Of a DNA stretch of 64,000 nt, positions 54,290-61,074 are shown piece by piece. The notes under the pieces are model-generated. The model did not search any database and was not told the DNA's origin. It saw only the letters and a program-made list of their open reading frames with translations. The number at the start of each line of letters is the position of its first letter. Position 1 is the first letter of the stretch. The stretch is taken from the IMG/VR virus record IMGVR_UViG_3300028794_000198, positions 1 through 64,000 of that record; one strand, 5' to 3'. The DNA is from a virus. The position numbers were made by a program, and so were the translations under genes.

Positions 54290-54567
54290 CAGACCGTCTC
54301 CGATCCGAGCGGCACCGGCGTGAAGCCGACCTCGCCGTCCACCTTGTCCGGGAAGTCAGGGCCCGCGACCTGGTGCGATCGCATCCGGTAAGGGCGCTGC
54401 AGCCGCCACACCATCGGCGTGTAGTCGAAGGCCACGGTGTAACCGTCGGCGGTCGGCCAGTCCAGTTCGGAGGCGGCGCGGACTGCGTCGGTCGGGTCGG
54501 CGGCGCGAACCCACTCGGTGTAGACGCCGGACGGGCGGGTCGGCCAGGTCACGCTGTACTTCTTCAT
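54289..54567 (-). CDS. Hypothetical protein, 92 aa
   Basis: MKKYSVTWPTRPSGVYTEWVRAADPTDAVRAASELDWPTADGYTVAFDYTPMVWRLQR is an alpha/beta pattern (a small beta sheet with one helix). Not recognised. It overlaps the DUF4236-like gene by one base. Confidence 0.6.
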   Translation of the reverse strand: MKKYSVTWPTRPSGVYTEWVRAADPTDAVRAASELDWPTADGYTVAFDYTPMVWRLQRPYRMRSHQVAGPDFPDKVDGEVGFTPVPLGSETV

Positions 54568-54602
54568 GCGGTGCTCCTCTCAGGGGTGGGGTCGGGGGCC
54601 GC

Positions 54603-54776
54603 TCAGCCGCCGATTTCCTTCAGGTAGGCCTTGGCCTCGCTCTTCGAGACCTCCAGGCAGGTGGCGACGATCGTTGCGTCGGCGTCGGGGTTGACCTCCC
54701 GGATCGCCTCGATGCGGCGGATGTGCTCGTCGTGCCGGACCGGGTTCTGCGGCACGTTGCGGTTGAACAGGCCCAT
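54603..54776 (-). CDS. Small HTH-like protein, 57 aa
   Basis: ATG 54776 follows GAGAGG. MGLFNRNVPQNPVRHDEHIRR, then IREVNPDADATIVATCLEVSKSEAKAYLKEIGG, which looks like a short helix-turn-helix-like segment (ATIVATCLEVSKSEAKAYL). Shorter than 60 codons. Confidence 0.55.
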   Translation of the reverse strand: MGLFNRNVPQNPVRHDEHIRRIEAIREVNPDADATIVATCLEVSKSEAKAYLKEIGG

Positions 54777-54788
54777 ATCGGGTTCCTC

Positions 54789-55085
54789 TCAGGCGGGCGC
54801 GCCGGTGCGCGCCTTGTGGAATTCGCGGATGAACTCGTCGGTGAGCCCGGCGCCGAGTGCGGCCCCGACCGGGCCGATCCCGGTCACGTCAGCGGCCCAC
54901 AGCTCCAGCCACGCCATACGGGTGGCGGCGTAGTTGATGACCGGGCGCATGCAGCGGATCGCGAACACGACCGCCCCGAGCGCGCACATGACGGTCAGGG
55001 CGAGGGCCCGCAGCGCCCACCGGCCCGCGAACCGGGCAGCGAGATGCAGCCGACCGGGCTTCGCGGTGATCAGGTACGGGCGCAT
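54789..55085 (-). CDS. Membrane protein, 98 aa
   Basis: Basic start MRPYLITAKPGRLHLAARF, one clear transmembrane segment (ALRALALTVMCALGAVVFAI) and a helical C-terminus. It sits in the tra/spd module. Not recognised. Confidence 0.55.
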   Translation of the reverse strand: MRPYLITAKPGRLHLAARFAGRWALRALALTVMCALGAVVFAIRCMRPVINYAATRMAWLELWAADVTGIGPVGAALGAGLTDEFIREFHKARTGAPA

Positions 55086-55102
55086 GCGGACTCCTCTCGG
55101 GG

Positions 55103-55615
55103 TCAGGCGATGGTGTGGATGGGTGCGCGCCGGGCCACACGAACGGGTCCGGCGGCGGGGTTGAGGTGGGCGGCGAGGCGCTCCAGTTCGCAGGCCTGGG
55201 CTTCGCCGTCGTCCCACTGCGCGTCGTACTGCTCCAGCTCGGCGGCCGGGAGCCGGGACAAGGCTTCTTCGGTGCGGAACTTTTCGACCCGCCGCACGCC
55301 CGGTCGCAGCATCTGCGCGGCGTGCACGAGTTCGTGAATGACGGTCTTGTCGACCTCGGACGCGTCGTAGAGGTGGGCTTGGGCGTTGACGACGGCGAGG
55401 ACCCGGTCGAGGCCGTACAAGGTGCAGCCGTACAGGCCGTCGTCGTCACCGGCGAGGAGGCGGGTGAAGTAGGTGCCGGTGACGAGGAGTTCCACCCCGA
55501 GCAGGCGCACACCCATCTCGCTCTCGACGAGCGCGGCGGCCTGGTCGGCAATGGCGCACACCCGGTCCAGGACTGGGCGTCGGGCCGGGCCGATGGCGTA
55601 GGCGTTGACCTGCAC
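55103..55615 (-). CDS. HExxH putative metalloprotease, 170 aa
   Basis: VDKTVIHELVHAAQMLR (about residue 93) is a zincin-type H-E-x2-H helix. The start MQVNAYAIGPARRPVLDRV and the helical flanks (ADQAAALVESEMG; DAQWDDGEAQACELERLA) match no family I can name. Glu in DDGEAQACE could be a third ligand. It lies inside the conjugation module, where a peptidase might act on the cell wall or a regulator; both are inference. Confidence 0.7.
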   Translation of the reverse strand: MQVNAYAIGPARRPVLDRVCAIADQAAALVESEMGVRLLGVELLVTGTYFTRLLAGDDDGLYGCTLYGLDRVLAVVNAQAHLYDASEVDKTVIHELVHAAQMLRPGVRRVEKFRTEEALSRLPAAELEQYDAQWDDGEAQACELERLAAHLNPAAGPVRVARRAPIHTIA

Positions 55616-55644
55616 GGGGGGCTCCTCTCGGGGTTGGGGGTCGG

Positions 55645-55830
55645 TCAGTTGCCGGGCTTGAGCTCGTCGGCGGTGTAGCCGCGGTAGCCGAGGACGGCCT
55701 CCTTGACGCGCCCGTCGATGCCCTTGACGGCGAGTTCACCGCCGGACTTGGAGCCGTCGTCGACGACCGTGCCGGTCTTGCCCTTCGCGTCGCCGGTGGT
55801 GACGGTGACCTTGTCGCCCTTGCGGAACAT
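55645..55830 (-). CDS. KOW-motif small protein, 61 aa
   Basis: MFRKGDKVTVTTGDAKGKTGTVVDDGSKSGGELAVKGIDG is a short SH3-like KOW pattern (KGDKVxVxxGxxKGKxGxV), as in NusG or L24. It probably binds nucleic acid. ATG 55830. Confidence 0.7.
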   Translation of the reverse strand: MFRKGDKVTVTTGDAKGKTGTVVDDGSKSGGELAVKGIDGRVKEAVLGYRGYTADELKPGN

Positions 55831-55930
55831 GCGGGACTCCTTCGGTTCGGTGAATGGATGTGCTGGTGCCGGTCGTGCTGGGCGCCGCACCGTGGGGGCG
55901 ATGCGGTCCCCGGCAGGACCAGGGGGTGGA

Positions 55931-55975
55931 GCCGTGGCGGCGAGGCCGCGGGGGAACGAATCCCACCGCCACGGC
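55931..55975. terminator. Inverted repeat GCCGTGGCGG/CCGCCACGGC
   Basis: GCCGTGGCGG (55931-55940) and CCGCCACGGC (55966-55975) form a 10-bp perfect stem around a 25-nt loop. It lies between the genes at 55989 and 55830. A second inverted repeat at 56904-56949 includes the same 10-mer, so these may be a shared element type. Confidence 0.5.
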
Positions 55976-55988
55976 GATCAGGGGCCGC

Positions 55989-56135
55989 TCACCAGTACTT
56001 GGCGTCGGCGGGGTCGATCTTCGGCAGCTTCCGGGCCGTCTTGCGCAGGGCGTCCGCTTCACGCTTGGCGCGGGCGACTGCGGCGGGGTCGGGCTTCCGT
56101 GGCGGGGGCGCGTCGTCGCGCTTGCGGCCGAACAT
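55989..56135 (-). CDS. Short basic protein, 48 aa
   Basis: MFGRKRDDAPPPRKPD then AAVARAKREADALRKTARKLPKIDPADAKYW. Helical and Lys-rich. ATG 56135 overlaps the stop of the FtsK-gamma-like gene by one base. Not recognised. Confidence 0.5.
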   Translation of the reverse strand: MFGRKRDDAPPPRKPDPAAVARAKREADALRKTARKLPKIDPADAKYW

Positions 56136-56353
56136 CACAGGTAGCTCCCCGGGTCGGCCGCGACGAGCACCTCGCGCGACAGGTCACCCTGGGCCGGGCC
56201 GACCACACTGTCCGCCTCCAGCAGATCCAGCAGCCGGCAGGCCGTCTGGTAGCCGACTCGGAGACGCCGCTGCAGGCTCGTCACCGACGCGGACTGGAAG
56301 TAGATGACGTGGGTGCGGGCCTCGGCCAGCAGCTCCGGTGTCACGGCGGCCAT
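56135..56353 (-). CDS. Stand-alone FtsK-gamma-like winged helix, 72 aa
   Basis: The whole protein reads as an FtsK gamma domain: THVIYFQSASVTSLQRRLRVGYQTACRLLDLLEADSVVGPAQGDLSREVLV. FtsK gamma reads A..V...G.AS.SLLQR.L.IGY.RAARL.D.LE..G.VGP..GSKPREVLV; the QRRLRVGY, RLLDLLE, VVGP and REVLV elements are all present. In FtsK/SpoIIIE this domain is the C-terminus of the motor and reads the orienting DNA motif. Here it is a separate 72-aa gene 3.6 kb upstream of the TraB-like motor in the same direction. Confidence 0.85.
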   Translation of the reverse strand: MAAVTPELLAEARTHVIYFQSASVTSLQRRLRVGYQTACRLLDLLEADSVVGPAQGDLSREVLVAADPGSYL

Positions 56354-56562
56354 CAGGCAGCTGCCGGGTAGTTGAAGCCGTCGAGCTCGGCAAGCAGGTC
56401 GGCGTCGGCGGCGAGCCGGATCTCCGCCCGACGGGCCTTGCTGGCGGCGGCGTACTCGGTGAACACGTCGGAGATCGACAGGACCGTCGGGACGAGCACC
56501 AGGGCGCGGTCGGCGCCGCCCGTCAACGTGGCGTGATCGGCGGAGAGCAGGAAGGGGGACAT
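56353..56562 (-). CDS. Small hypothetical protein, 69 aa
   Basis: MSPFLLSADHATLTGGADRALVLVPTVLSISDVFTEYAAASKARRAEIRLAADADLLAELDGFNY. Alpha/beta. It overlaps the FtsK-gamma-like gene by one base. Not recognised. Confidence 0.55.
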   Translation of the reverse strand: MSPFLLSADHATLTGGADRALVLVPTVLSISDVFTEYAAASKARRAEIRLAADADLLAELDGFNYPAAA

Positions 56563-56609
56563 GGCGGGGGACCTTTCAGGTCGCAGAGAACGTGGAAGGG
56601 GGGCGGGGG

Positions 56610-56870
56610 TCAGGCGGTGCGGCGGCTGGGCAGCCACAGGCGGCGCTTGGGCTCGGGCTCGACGGGCGCGACCGCCTTCGGCTGCTGCAAGGCGTCGGCG
56701 ATCCGGGCGAGCTGGATGTTGGTGGCCTGCTGCTCGGAGACCAGCGCGAGCAGGGCGTACAGGACGGCCTGCTGCTCGCCTTCCGTGCTGGTGATGCGGA
56801 GGCCATGACCGTCCCTGCCGTCGAGGCGGCGCCGCACGGTGGTCAGGTGCTGCTCGGTGGTTCCGGACAT
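56610..56870 (-). CDS. Small helical protein, 86 aa
   Basis: MSGTTEQHLTTVRRRLDGRDGHGLRITSTEGEQQAVLYALLALVSEQQATNIQLARIADALQQ then a basic tail. Helical; may form an oligomer. Not recognised. Confidence 0.5.
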   Translation of the reverse strand: MSGTTEQHLTTVRRRLDGRDGHGLRITSTEGEQQAVLYALLALVSEQQATNIQLARIADALQQPKAVAPVEPEPKRRLWLPSRRTA

Positions 56871-56903
56871 GAGGGGACTCCCATTGGTGGGGCGAAGGTG
56901 GAT

Positions 56904-56949
56904 GCCACGGCGGCGGGACGGGGGGATTGTCGAACCGCCGCCGTGGCGG
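56904..56949. terminator. 13-bp perfect inverted repeat
   Basis: GCCACGGCGGCGG (56904-56916) and CCGCCGCCGTGGC (56935-56947) form a 13-bp stem around an 18-nt loop, between the genes at 56958 and 56870. It includes the 10-mer GCCGTGGCGG (56940-56949) shared with the repeat at 55931. A terminator or RNA-stabilising hairpin is likely. Confidence 0.55.
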
Positions 56950-56957
56950 TCTAGGGG

Positions 56958-57038
56958 TTAGGCCTTCGGCCGGGTCTCGGACTCCCGGTTGGCCTTGGCG
57001 ACCTTCCGGGAGAGTTCGGCGCGCTCTGAGTCAGTCAC
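56958..57038 (-). CDS. Very short basic ORF, 26 aa
   Basis: GTG 57038 overlaps the upstream stop by 8 nt; the product is VTDSERAELSRKVAKANRES plus six residues. It could be a real micropeptide or a coupling artefact. Weak support. Confidence 0.3.
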   Translation of the reverse strand: MTDSERAELSRKVAKANRESETRPKA

Positions 57039-57210
57039 CGGACTCACCGTCCGGCAGGAACTTGCCGCCGTCGCGGTGCGCATAGCTGACGTAGACGCCT
57101 TTTACGAGTGGGGCGCGGACGATGGCCATCAAGTCATCAGGCCAATAGCCGAGGAACACCTCGTCCACGCTGGCCGCCAACTCCTCCTCCGGCGACGGGT
57201 CGGCAGTCAC
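57031..57210 (-). CDS. Small hypothetical protein, 59 aa
   Basis: GTG 57210 overlaps the previous stop by 4 nt. EELAASVDEVFLGYWPDDLMAIVRAPLVKGVYVSYAHRDGGKFLPDG has a consistent alpha/beta pattern. Not recognised. Confidence 0.5.
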   Translation of the reverse strand: MTADPSPEEELAASVDEVFLGYWPDDLMAIVRAPLVKGVYVSYAHRDGGKFLPDGESGD

Positions 57211-57401
57211 GGCGCCACCACCGTCAACTGCGGGGTGCCAACCTTGTAGGCGACGAAGCCGGTGGCGAGCCGCTGCCCGGTCGCAGCGTCGGCGACCGCG
57301 ATCCGCAGCAGCGGGCCGCCGTCGAGAGGCTCGGCAATCGCGCCGATCACCTCGTCGGCCTTCGCCTGCGCCGCCGTCAGGCGTGCCAGGTCGGCGGTCA
57401 C
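57207..57401 (-). CDS. Small hypothetical protein, 64 aa
   Basis: GTG 57401 (GTGA overlap). TADLARLTAAQAKADEVIGAIAEPLDGGPLLRIAVADAATGQRLATGFVAYK. Not recognised. Confidence 0.5.
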   Translation of the reverse strand: MTADLARLTAAQAKADEVIGAIAEPLDGGPLLRIAVADAATGQRLATGFVAYKVGTPQLTVVAP

Positions 57402-57571
57402 GACTCGGCCTCGACGTCCGGGACGACGACCAGGAAGCGGTCGGTACGGATGTCCTGCACGACGGTCGCCGGGACGCCCTGGTCGCGGAACTGCTTCGCC
57501 TGCTCCTCCGCGGGCCAGGAGCCGCGCGGGTGGGAGGCCGGCGAGGTGGCGAGAACCTTGCGGCCGGTCAC
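57398..57571 (-). CDS. Small hypothetical protein, 57 aa
   Basis: GTG 57571 overlaps the previous stop. TGRKVLATSPASHPRGSWPAEEQAKQFRDQGVPATVVQDIRTDRFLVVVPDVEAES resembles short alpha/beta proteins. Not recognised. Confidence 0.5.
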   Translation of the reverse strand: MTGRKVLATSPASHPRGSWPAEEQAKQFRDQGVPATVVQDIRTDRFLVVVPDVEAES

Positions 57572-57768
57572 GACGCACCGTCCTCGGTGAGGATGAACGT
57601 CGCGGACTTGAGGTCACCGAACGCGCTGGCCCGCTCGCGGCCGAGCTGCGTGTGCTCAGCCGCCGTAGTGGCGGACTCGGTTCGATCGGCGATGTCGGTG
57701 ATGCGACCGCGGGCATCGGCCTGAAGCGTGGCCGCGGCGGCGATGTCCTTCTTGCTGAAGCAGCCCAT
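57568..57768 (-). CDS. Small Cys-containing protein, 66 aa
   Basis: MGCFSKKDIAAAATLQADARGRITDIADRTESATTAAEHTQLGRERASAFGDLKSATF. Helical. The MGC start has no hydrophobic signal before it, so a lipoprotein is unlikely. ATG 57768 overlaps the next stop by one base. Confidence 0.55.
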   Translation of the reverse strand: MGCFSKKDIAAAATLQADARGRITDIADRTESATTAAEHTQLGRERASAFGDLKSATFILTEDGAS

Positions 57769-58133
57769 CACGCACCTGCCGTCTGCGGGTGCGGGCCGCG
57801 GGGACGCTGCGGGAGGCGCGGCTCGTTCGCTTTGGCGTGGTCGTCGGAGGCGACGAGGTGCAGCAGACCGGCGTCGGCGAGGGTAGCGCGGGAGCCGGCC
57901 ATCAGCTCCTCGGCGAACTCCCACGAACGGACATCCAGCGCGGGCAGACCGTTGCCGGTTGCAGCCTTCGCCGCCAGCTCGGCAGCGTGCAGGGCGGCCG
58001 ACTCGTAGCGGGTCACCGCATCGACAACCGGCTTCGGGAAGGCGAGACGCAACTCCAGGCGGGCCGGAGTGGGGACGGCCGGAGTGGGGAGCGGTGCGGT
58101 GGGGGTGTGCGGGGAAGTGCTGGTGGCGGCCAT
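57768..58133 (-). CDS. Hypothetical protein at module start, 121 aa
   Basis: Pro/Thr-rich leader, then ELRLAFPKPVVDAVTRYESAALHAAELAAKAATG and EFAEELMAGSRATLADAGLLHL. It is the first gene of the minus-strand conjugation operon, divergent from the GntR regulator. Not recognised. Confidence 0.6.
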   Translation of the reverse strand: MAATSTSPHTPTAPLPTPAVPTPARLELRLAFPKPVVDAVTRYESAALHAAELAAKAATGNGLPALDVRSWEFAEELMAGSRATLADAGLLHLVASDDHAKANEPRLPQRPRGPHPQTAGA

Positions 58134-58222
58134 GAGCGGTGTTCCTTCCTCTGGTCGTAAGTCGCACAAAACGGTGTGGCCGCCATTTCGTCGGCCTTCC
58201 GGCGATGCGATACTGACGGTAG

Positions 58223-58253
58223 ACCGGTGGTCCACCGGTGTCAACCAGTTGAC
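58223..58253. promoter_or_regulatory. Two adjacent palindromes in tra/GntR intergenic
   Basis: ACCGGTGGTCCACCGGT (58223-58239) is a near-perfect palindrome and GTCAACCAGTTGAC (58240-58253) is perfect; they abut. They lie between the minus-strand module start (58133) and the plus-strand GntR gene (58312). They are the obvious sites for a GntR/KorSA-like repressor controlling transfer genes and itself. Confidence 0.7.
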
Positions 58254-58311
58254 CGGAGGGAGAACCGTCCCTATGGTCAAGAGACATCCAGCGAAAGGAG
58301 AGGAAGGAGCG

Positions 58312-59031
58312 ATGCTTGGATACGCCGAAATCGCCGCACACTTCAGGAGGCAGATCACCGACGGGGAGCTCAATCCCGGAGATGCGATGCCGTCCTATAC
58401 GGAGGCCTCCGACCAGTTCGGGGTGAACCGAACGACGGTGGTCCGCGCCTACGACATCCTCAAATCCGAAGGACTGGTCGCCAGTCGACCCGGAAAGGGA
58501 ACGACCGTCGCCGCCCGCCCCAGCGTCATCATCAGCGGCGTCGACCGGCTTGACCGACTGAGCCGGACTGGTCGACGTTATGGGCCCGGAGAGGACTCGA
58601 CAGGCCACCGTGTGATGTGGCGATCGGCGTATGACGTCGACGTGTGCCGCGCTCTTGAGATCGAACCGGGCGACGAGGTCGTGATCCGCATCCGCACGTT
58701 CCGACAGGACGGACGGGCGACAAGTGTCGGCATCTCGGTCTACCTGCCGCGAACTGTCGCCGAGGTCCAAGAGCTCGCCGAGAGCGAACGGATGGGGCGC
58801 TTCTTCGGTGAGATCTACACCGAACGCACCGGACGCGAAGTCACCAAGGGGCAGCGCACAGCCCATGCTCGGCAAGCCTCGCAGGACGAGATCGATGCCC
58901 TGCAACTCAACGTGCCCGCCCACATGGCGGTGTCCGTCCTCGTCACGAACGTGACCTTCCACGACGAGGAGGGCCCACTCGCCTACTGGGAAGACGTCTA
59001 CGCGCCGGGGGAGAAAATCCCGACCGCGTAG
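58312..59031 (+). CDS. GntR-family transcriptional regulator, 239 aa
   Basis: MLGYAEIAAHFRRQITDGELNPGDAMPSYTEASDQFGVNRTTVVRAYDILKSEGLVASRPGKGTTVA is a GntR winged helix (about residues 1-75), with a HutC/UTRA-type effector domain after it (VVIRIRTFRQDGRATSVGISVYLP). ATG 58312 with AGGAAGGAGC is preferred; ATG 58273 would add 13 residues. pSAM2 and related elements use a similar KorSA repressor. A terminator hairpin follows. Confidence 0.88.
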   Translation: MLGYAEIAAHFRRQITDGELNPGDAMPSYTEASDQFGVNRTTVVRAYDILKSEGLVASRPGKGTTVAARPSVIISGVDRLDRLSRTGRRYGPGEDSTGHRVMWRSAYDVDVCRALEIEPGDEVVIRIRTFRQDGRATSVGISVYLPRTVAEVQELAESERMGRFFGEIYTERTGREVTKGQRTAHARQASQDEIDALQLNVPAHMAVSVLVTNVTFHDEEGPLAYWEDVYAPGEKIPTA

Positions 59032-59037
59032 AACGCG

Positions 59038-59070
59038 AAAGGCCGAGCGGTTGCACCCGCCCGGCCGTTT
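59038..59070 (+). terminator. Terminator after GntR regulator
   Basis: AAAGGCCGAGCGG-TTGCAC-CCGCCCGGCCGTTT forms a stem with small mismatches ending in a short T-run. It lies directly after the GntR stop at 59031 and probably separates it from the downstream plus-strand operon. Confidence 0.6.
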
Positions 59071-59129
59071 CGACCAGCGAGTTGCTGCTCGCTGATCTTC
59101 AACCGTCACTCGCCAGAGAGAAGGTCTCG

Positions 59130-59606
59130 ATGACCACTGTACTGCCCGCCCAGGCCTCTGCCCCCGCGACGTCTGTCACTCCCCCGCCCCGGACGTGGTC
59201 GTTCGTCGACCGCCGCACCGGTGAGGCCGTCGAGTATCGATGCATGGACAACTGCACCCTGGATCATGGCCGCGAGGTGGGGCGCGCCATCTTCCGTGAG
59301 GACGTGTGGTGCTGGACGTGGGCCGAGTCCATGACTCTGCCAGTCAACGAGAACGGAACGCCGGAGGAGATGGCCGTCCTCTCCACCGTCATCAAGGTCG
59401 AGCCGTTCTCCCGAACGATCTCCCAGCGCCTGCCGTATGCGGTCGTCGAGCTGGTCGAGGACCAGTTCATCGAGAACCTCGACCCCGACGGCTACGAGAC
59501 GCTCATCCGCACACTGTCCGACCGCCTCGACCAGATGCGCGCCACGCACCGCCGGCTCGTTGGGATCCGCGCCGCATACATGGCCCGGCAGGTGCGCGCC
59601 GCCTAG
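59130..59606 (+). CDS. DUF6907-like protein, 158 aa
   Basis: CMDNCTLDHGREVG..IFREDVWCWTWAESMTLP and a helical C-terminus (DGYETLIRTLSDRLDQMRATHRRLVGIRAAYM) fit the streptomycete DUF6907 pattern (C-x3-C-x3-H). ATG 59130 follows GAGAAGG. First gene of the plus-strand operon. Confidence 0.65.
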   Translation: MTTVLPAQASAPATSVTPPPRTWSFVDRRTGEAVEYRCMDNCTLDHGREVGRAIFREDVWCWTWAESMTLPVNENGTPEEMAVLSTVIKVEPFSRTISQRLPYAVVELVEDQFIENLDPDGYETLIRTLSDRLDQMRATHRRLVGIRAAYMARQVRAA

Positions 59607-59698
59607 CGCCTTCAGTCCTCCCGCAACCAACCCGCAGGCGGCCCGGCGAGTTCCCATCGTCGGGCCCCGCGTCATCCGCAAACCTGGAGCATAGGTAC

Positions 59699-60400
59699 AT
59701 GCTGATTCACCGCAGGCCAGACCCCGCCGAAGCTGAGGCCGCCCAACGAGCTCTTCTGTTGGATGGGCGTCTGAGCCTTCTGACCGTCGGCGTTCTGATG
59801 AAGATTCTCAATCGCGCCCCCGAGTGGCAGATCAACGCCAAAACATTCCATGCAATGTGCGAGGAGGGGCGTGGCATCGGCGCCGAATCAGCACGCAGCA
59901 TTCGGATGGCGTTCCGCGAGCTCGAAACGATCGGCTACATGCGCCGCACCAAGGGCAAGAAGTCCAACGGCGACTTCTACACGTGGCTTGAGGTGTCCGA
60001 TGTTCCGCACCAGTTCGCACCCTTCAGCCTGGCGGAACAACCGTCGGAGCCGGTCGCAGGCTACGAGCACGGAACGATGCCGACCGAAGGCTTCGTCTAC
60101 ATAATCAGCCCGGCAGAAAGTCGCGTCGTGAAAATCGGCACGACTGTGGATGTGTCGACTCGACTGCGGAGCATGCAGACGTCCAACCCTCAACTGCTCG
60201 TCGCCCGATGGTCGTGCCTAGGGAACGTCGAGCTGGAAAGCTTCCTTCATCGCCGATTCGACCCCATCCGCGTCAAGGGTGAGTGGTTCGATTTCGGCGA
60301 CGGGGATCCCATCGCCGAAGTTTCCGCAGCGGCGGAGTACTTCTACGAGTTGCCGTTTGGCTCCCTGAGTGAACCGGCAGTCGCGACCGAGCCGATCTGA
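59699..60400 (+). CDS. wHTH-GIY-YIG (T5orf172) protein, 233 aa
   Basis: A winged helix at about residues 20-100 (SLLTVGVLMKILNRAPEWQINAKTFH...RSIRMAFRELETIGYMRRTKGK) is followed by a GIY-YIG-like domain: EGFVYIISPAESRVVKIGTTVDVSTRLRSMQTSNPQLLVARWS and FLHRRFDPIRVKGEWFDFGD. It resembles T5orf172/MvaI-type nucleases and DNA-binding regulators. Related to the 41820 protein. Confidence 0.85.
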   Translation: MLIHRRPDPAEAEAAQRALLLDGRLSLLTVGVLMKILNRAPEWQINAKTFHAMCEEGRGIGAESARSIRMAFRELETIGYMRRTKGKKSNGDFYTWLEVSDVPHQFAPFSLAEQPSEPVAGYEHGTMPTEGFVYIISPAESRVVKIGTTVDVSTRLRSMQTSNPQLLVARWSCLGNVELESFLHRRFDPIRVKGEWFDFGDGDPIAEVSAAAEYFYELPFGSLSEPAVATEPI

Positions 60401-60544
60401 CGCTCAACACTTCGGCTCCCGCCTCCATCGTTAATACGCGGGGCCGCAGGCCCGGCCTTAGTGCGTGCGTGCGCGAGGCGGAAGCGGCAGGCGGGCAAGC
60501 CTGTCGATCATCGACGACGACCACATTTCAACGAGAGGTTCACT

Positions 60545-60772
60545 GTGGGACTGACGAAGGAGCAGATCGGCAGGCTCGAAGCCGACACCAGGATCGACGG
60601 GTCGGACCGCCGGCTGCTGATGTCGCTGTGCGACTACGACCCGGGGGACGGCTCGGACGACAGTGGATGGGGCGGACTCCGGGTGATGTTCCGAAAGCTG
60701 GAGGCCGCCGGATACCTGACGATCGACGGACTCCACGTTCACGTCCGAGTACTTGAAACGGAGGCGCGATGA
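60545..60772 (+). CDS. Small helical protein, 75 aa
   Basis: GTG 60545 follows GAGAGG. GLTKEQIGRLEADTRIDGSDRRLLMSLCDYDPG and LRVMFRKLEAAGYLTIDGLHVHVRV look like a short wHTH. Not recognised. It overlaps the next gene start by 4 nt. Confidence 0.55.
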   Translation: MGLTKEQIGRLEADTRIDGSDRRLLMSLCDYDPGDGSDDSGWGGLRVMFRKLEAAGYLTIDGLHVHVRVLETEAR

Positions 60773-61074
60773 GCAACATCCCGTACACCCACTGGTCGTA
60801 CTTCCCAGACGAGGCCACCGCGCGCCGCTGCGCCCAGGATCTCGCCGACTACATAACCCGCGTCCGTGAGCCGCTGCCGGACAGCACCGACTGGCTGCTG
60901 CTGGCGGGCCGGGACGTCAGCATCGACCACCTCGTAGCGCGCCACCGGGAGGTCGCCGCGATCGTCGAGCGGCACGGCGGCCGGTACGACGGCGGGGAGG
61001 CGGCCTACCTCGGAACGGGCCGGCCGGTCGCGGACCCGATGCTGATCGAGGACGACGACGGGGCCACTACGTGA
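60769..61074 (+). CDS. RraB-like protein, 101 aa
   Basis: YFPDEATARRCAQDLADYITRVREPLPDSTDWLLLAGRDV and VAAIVERHGGRYDGGEAAYL resemble the RraB (ribonuclease E inhibitor) family, with its closing HGGxYDGWE. From memory Streptomyces encode several such proteins. An RNA-metabolism role is inferred. It overlaps the NUDIX gene by 4 nt. Confidence 0.6.
   Translation: MSNIPYTHWSYFPDEATARRCAQDLADYITRVREPLPDSTDWLLLAGRDVSIDHLVARHREVAAIVERHGGRYDGGEAAYLGTGRPVADPMLIEDDDGATT

Noticed and set aside
57568-59109. 513-aa open frame on the minus strand
   Set aside because: Only its last 66 residues (from ATG 57768) look like a gene; the rest is antisense to the GntR regulator and crosses the operators and terminator.
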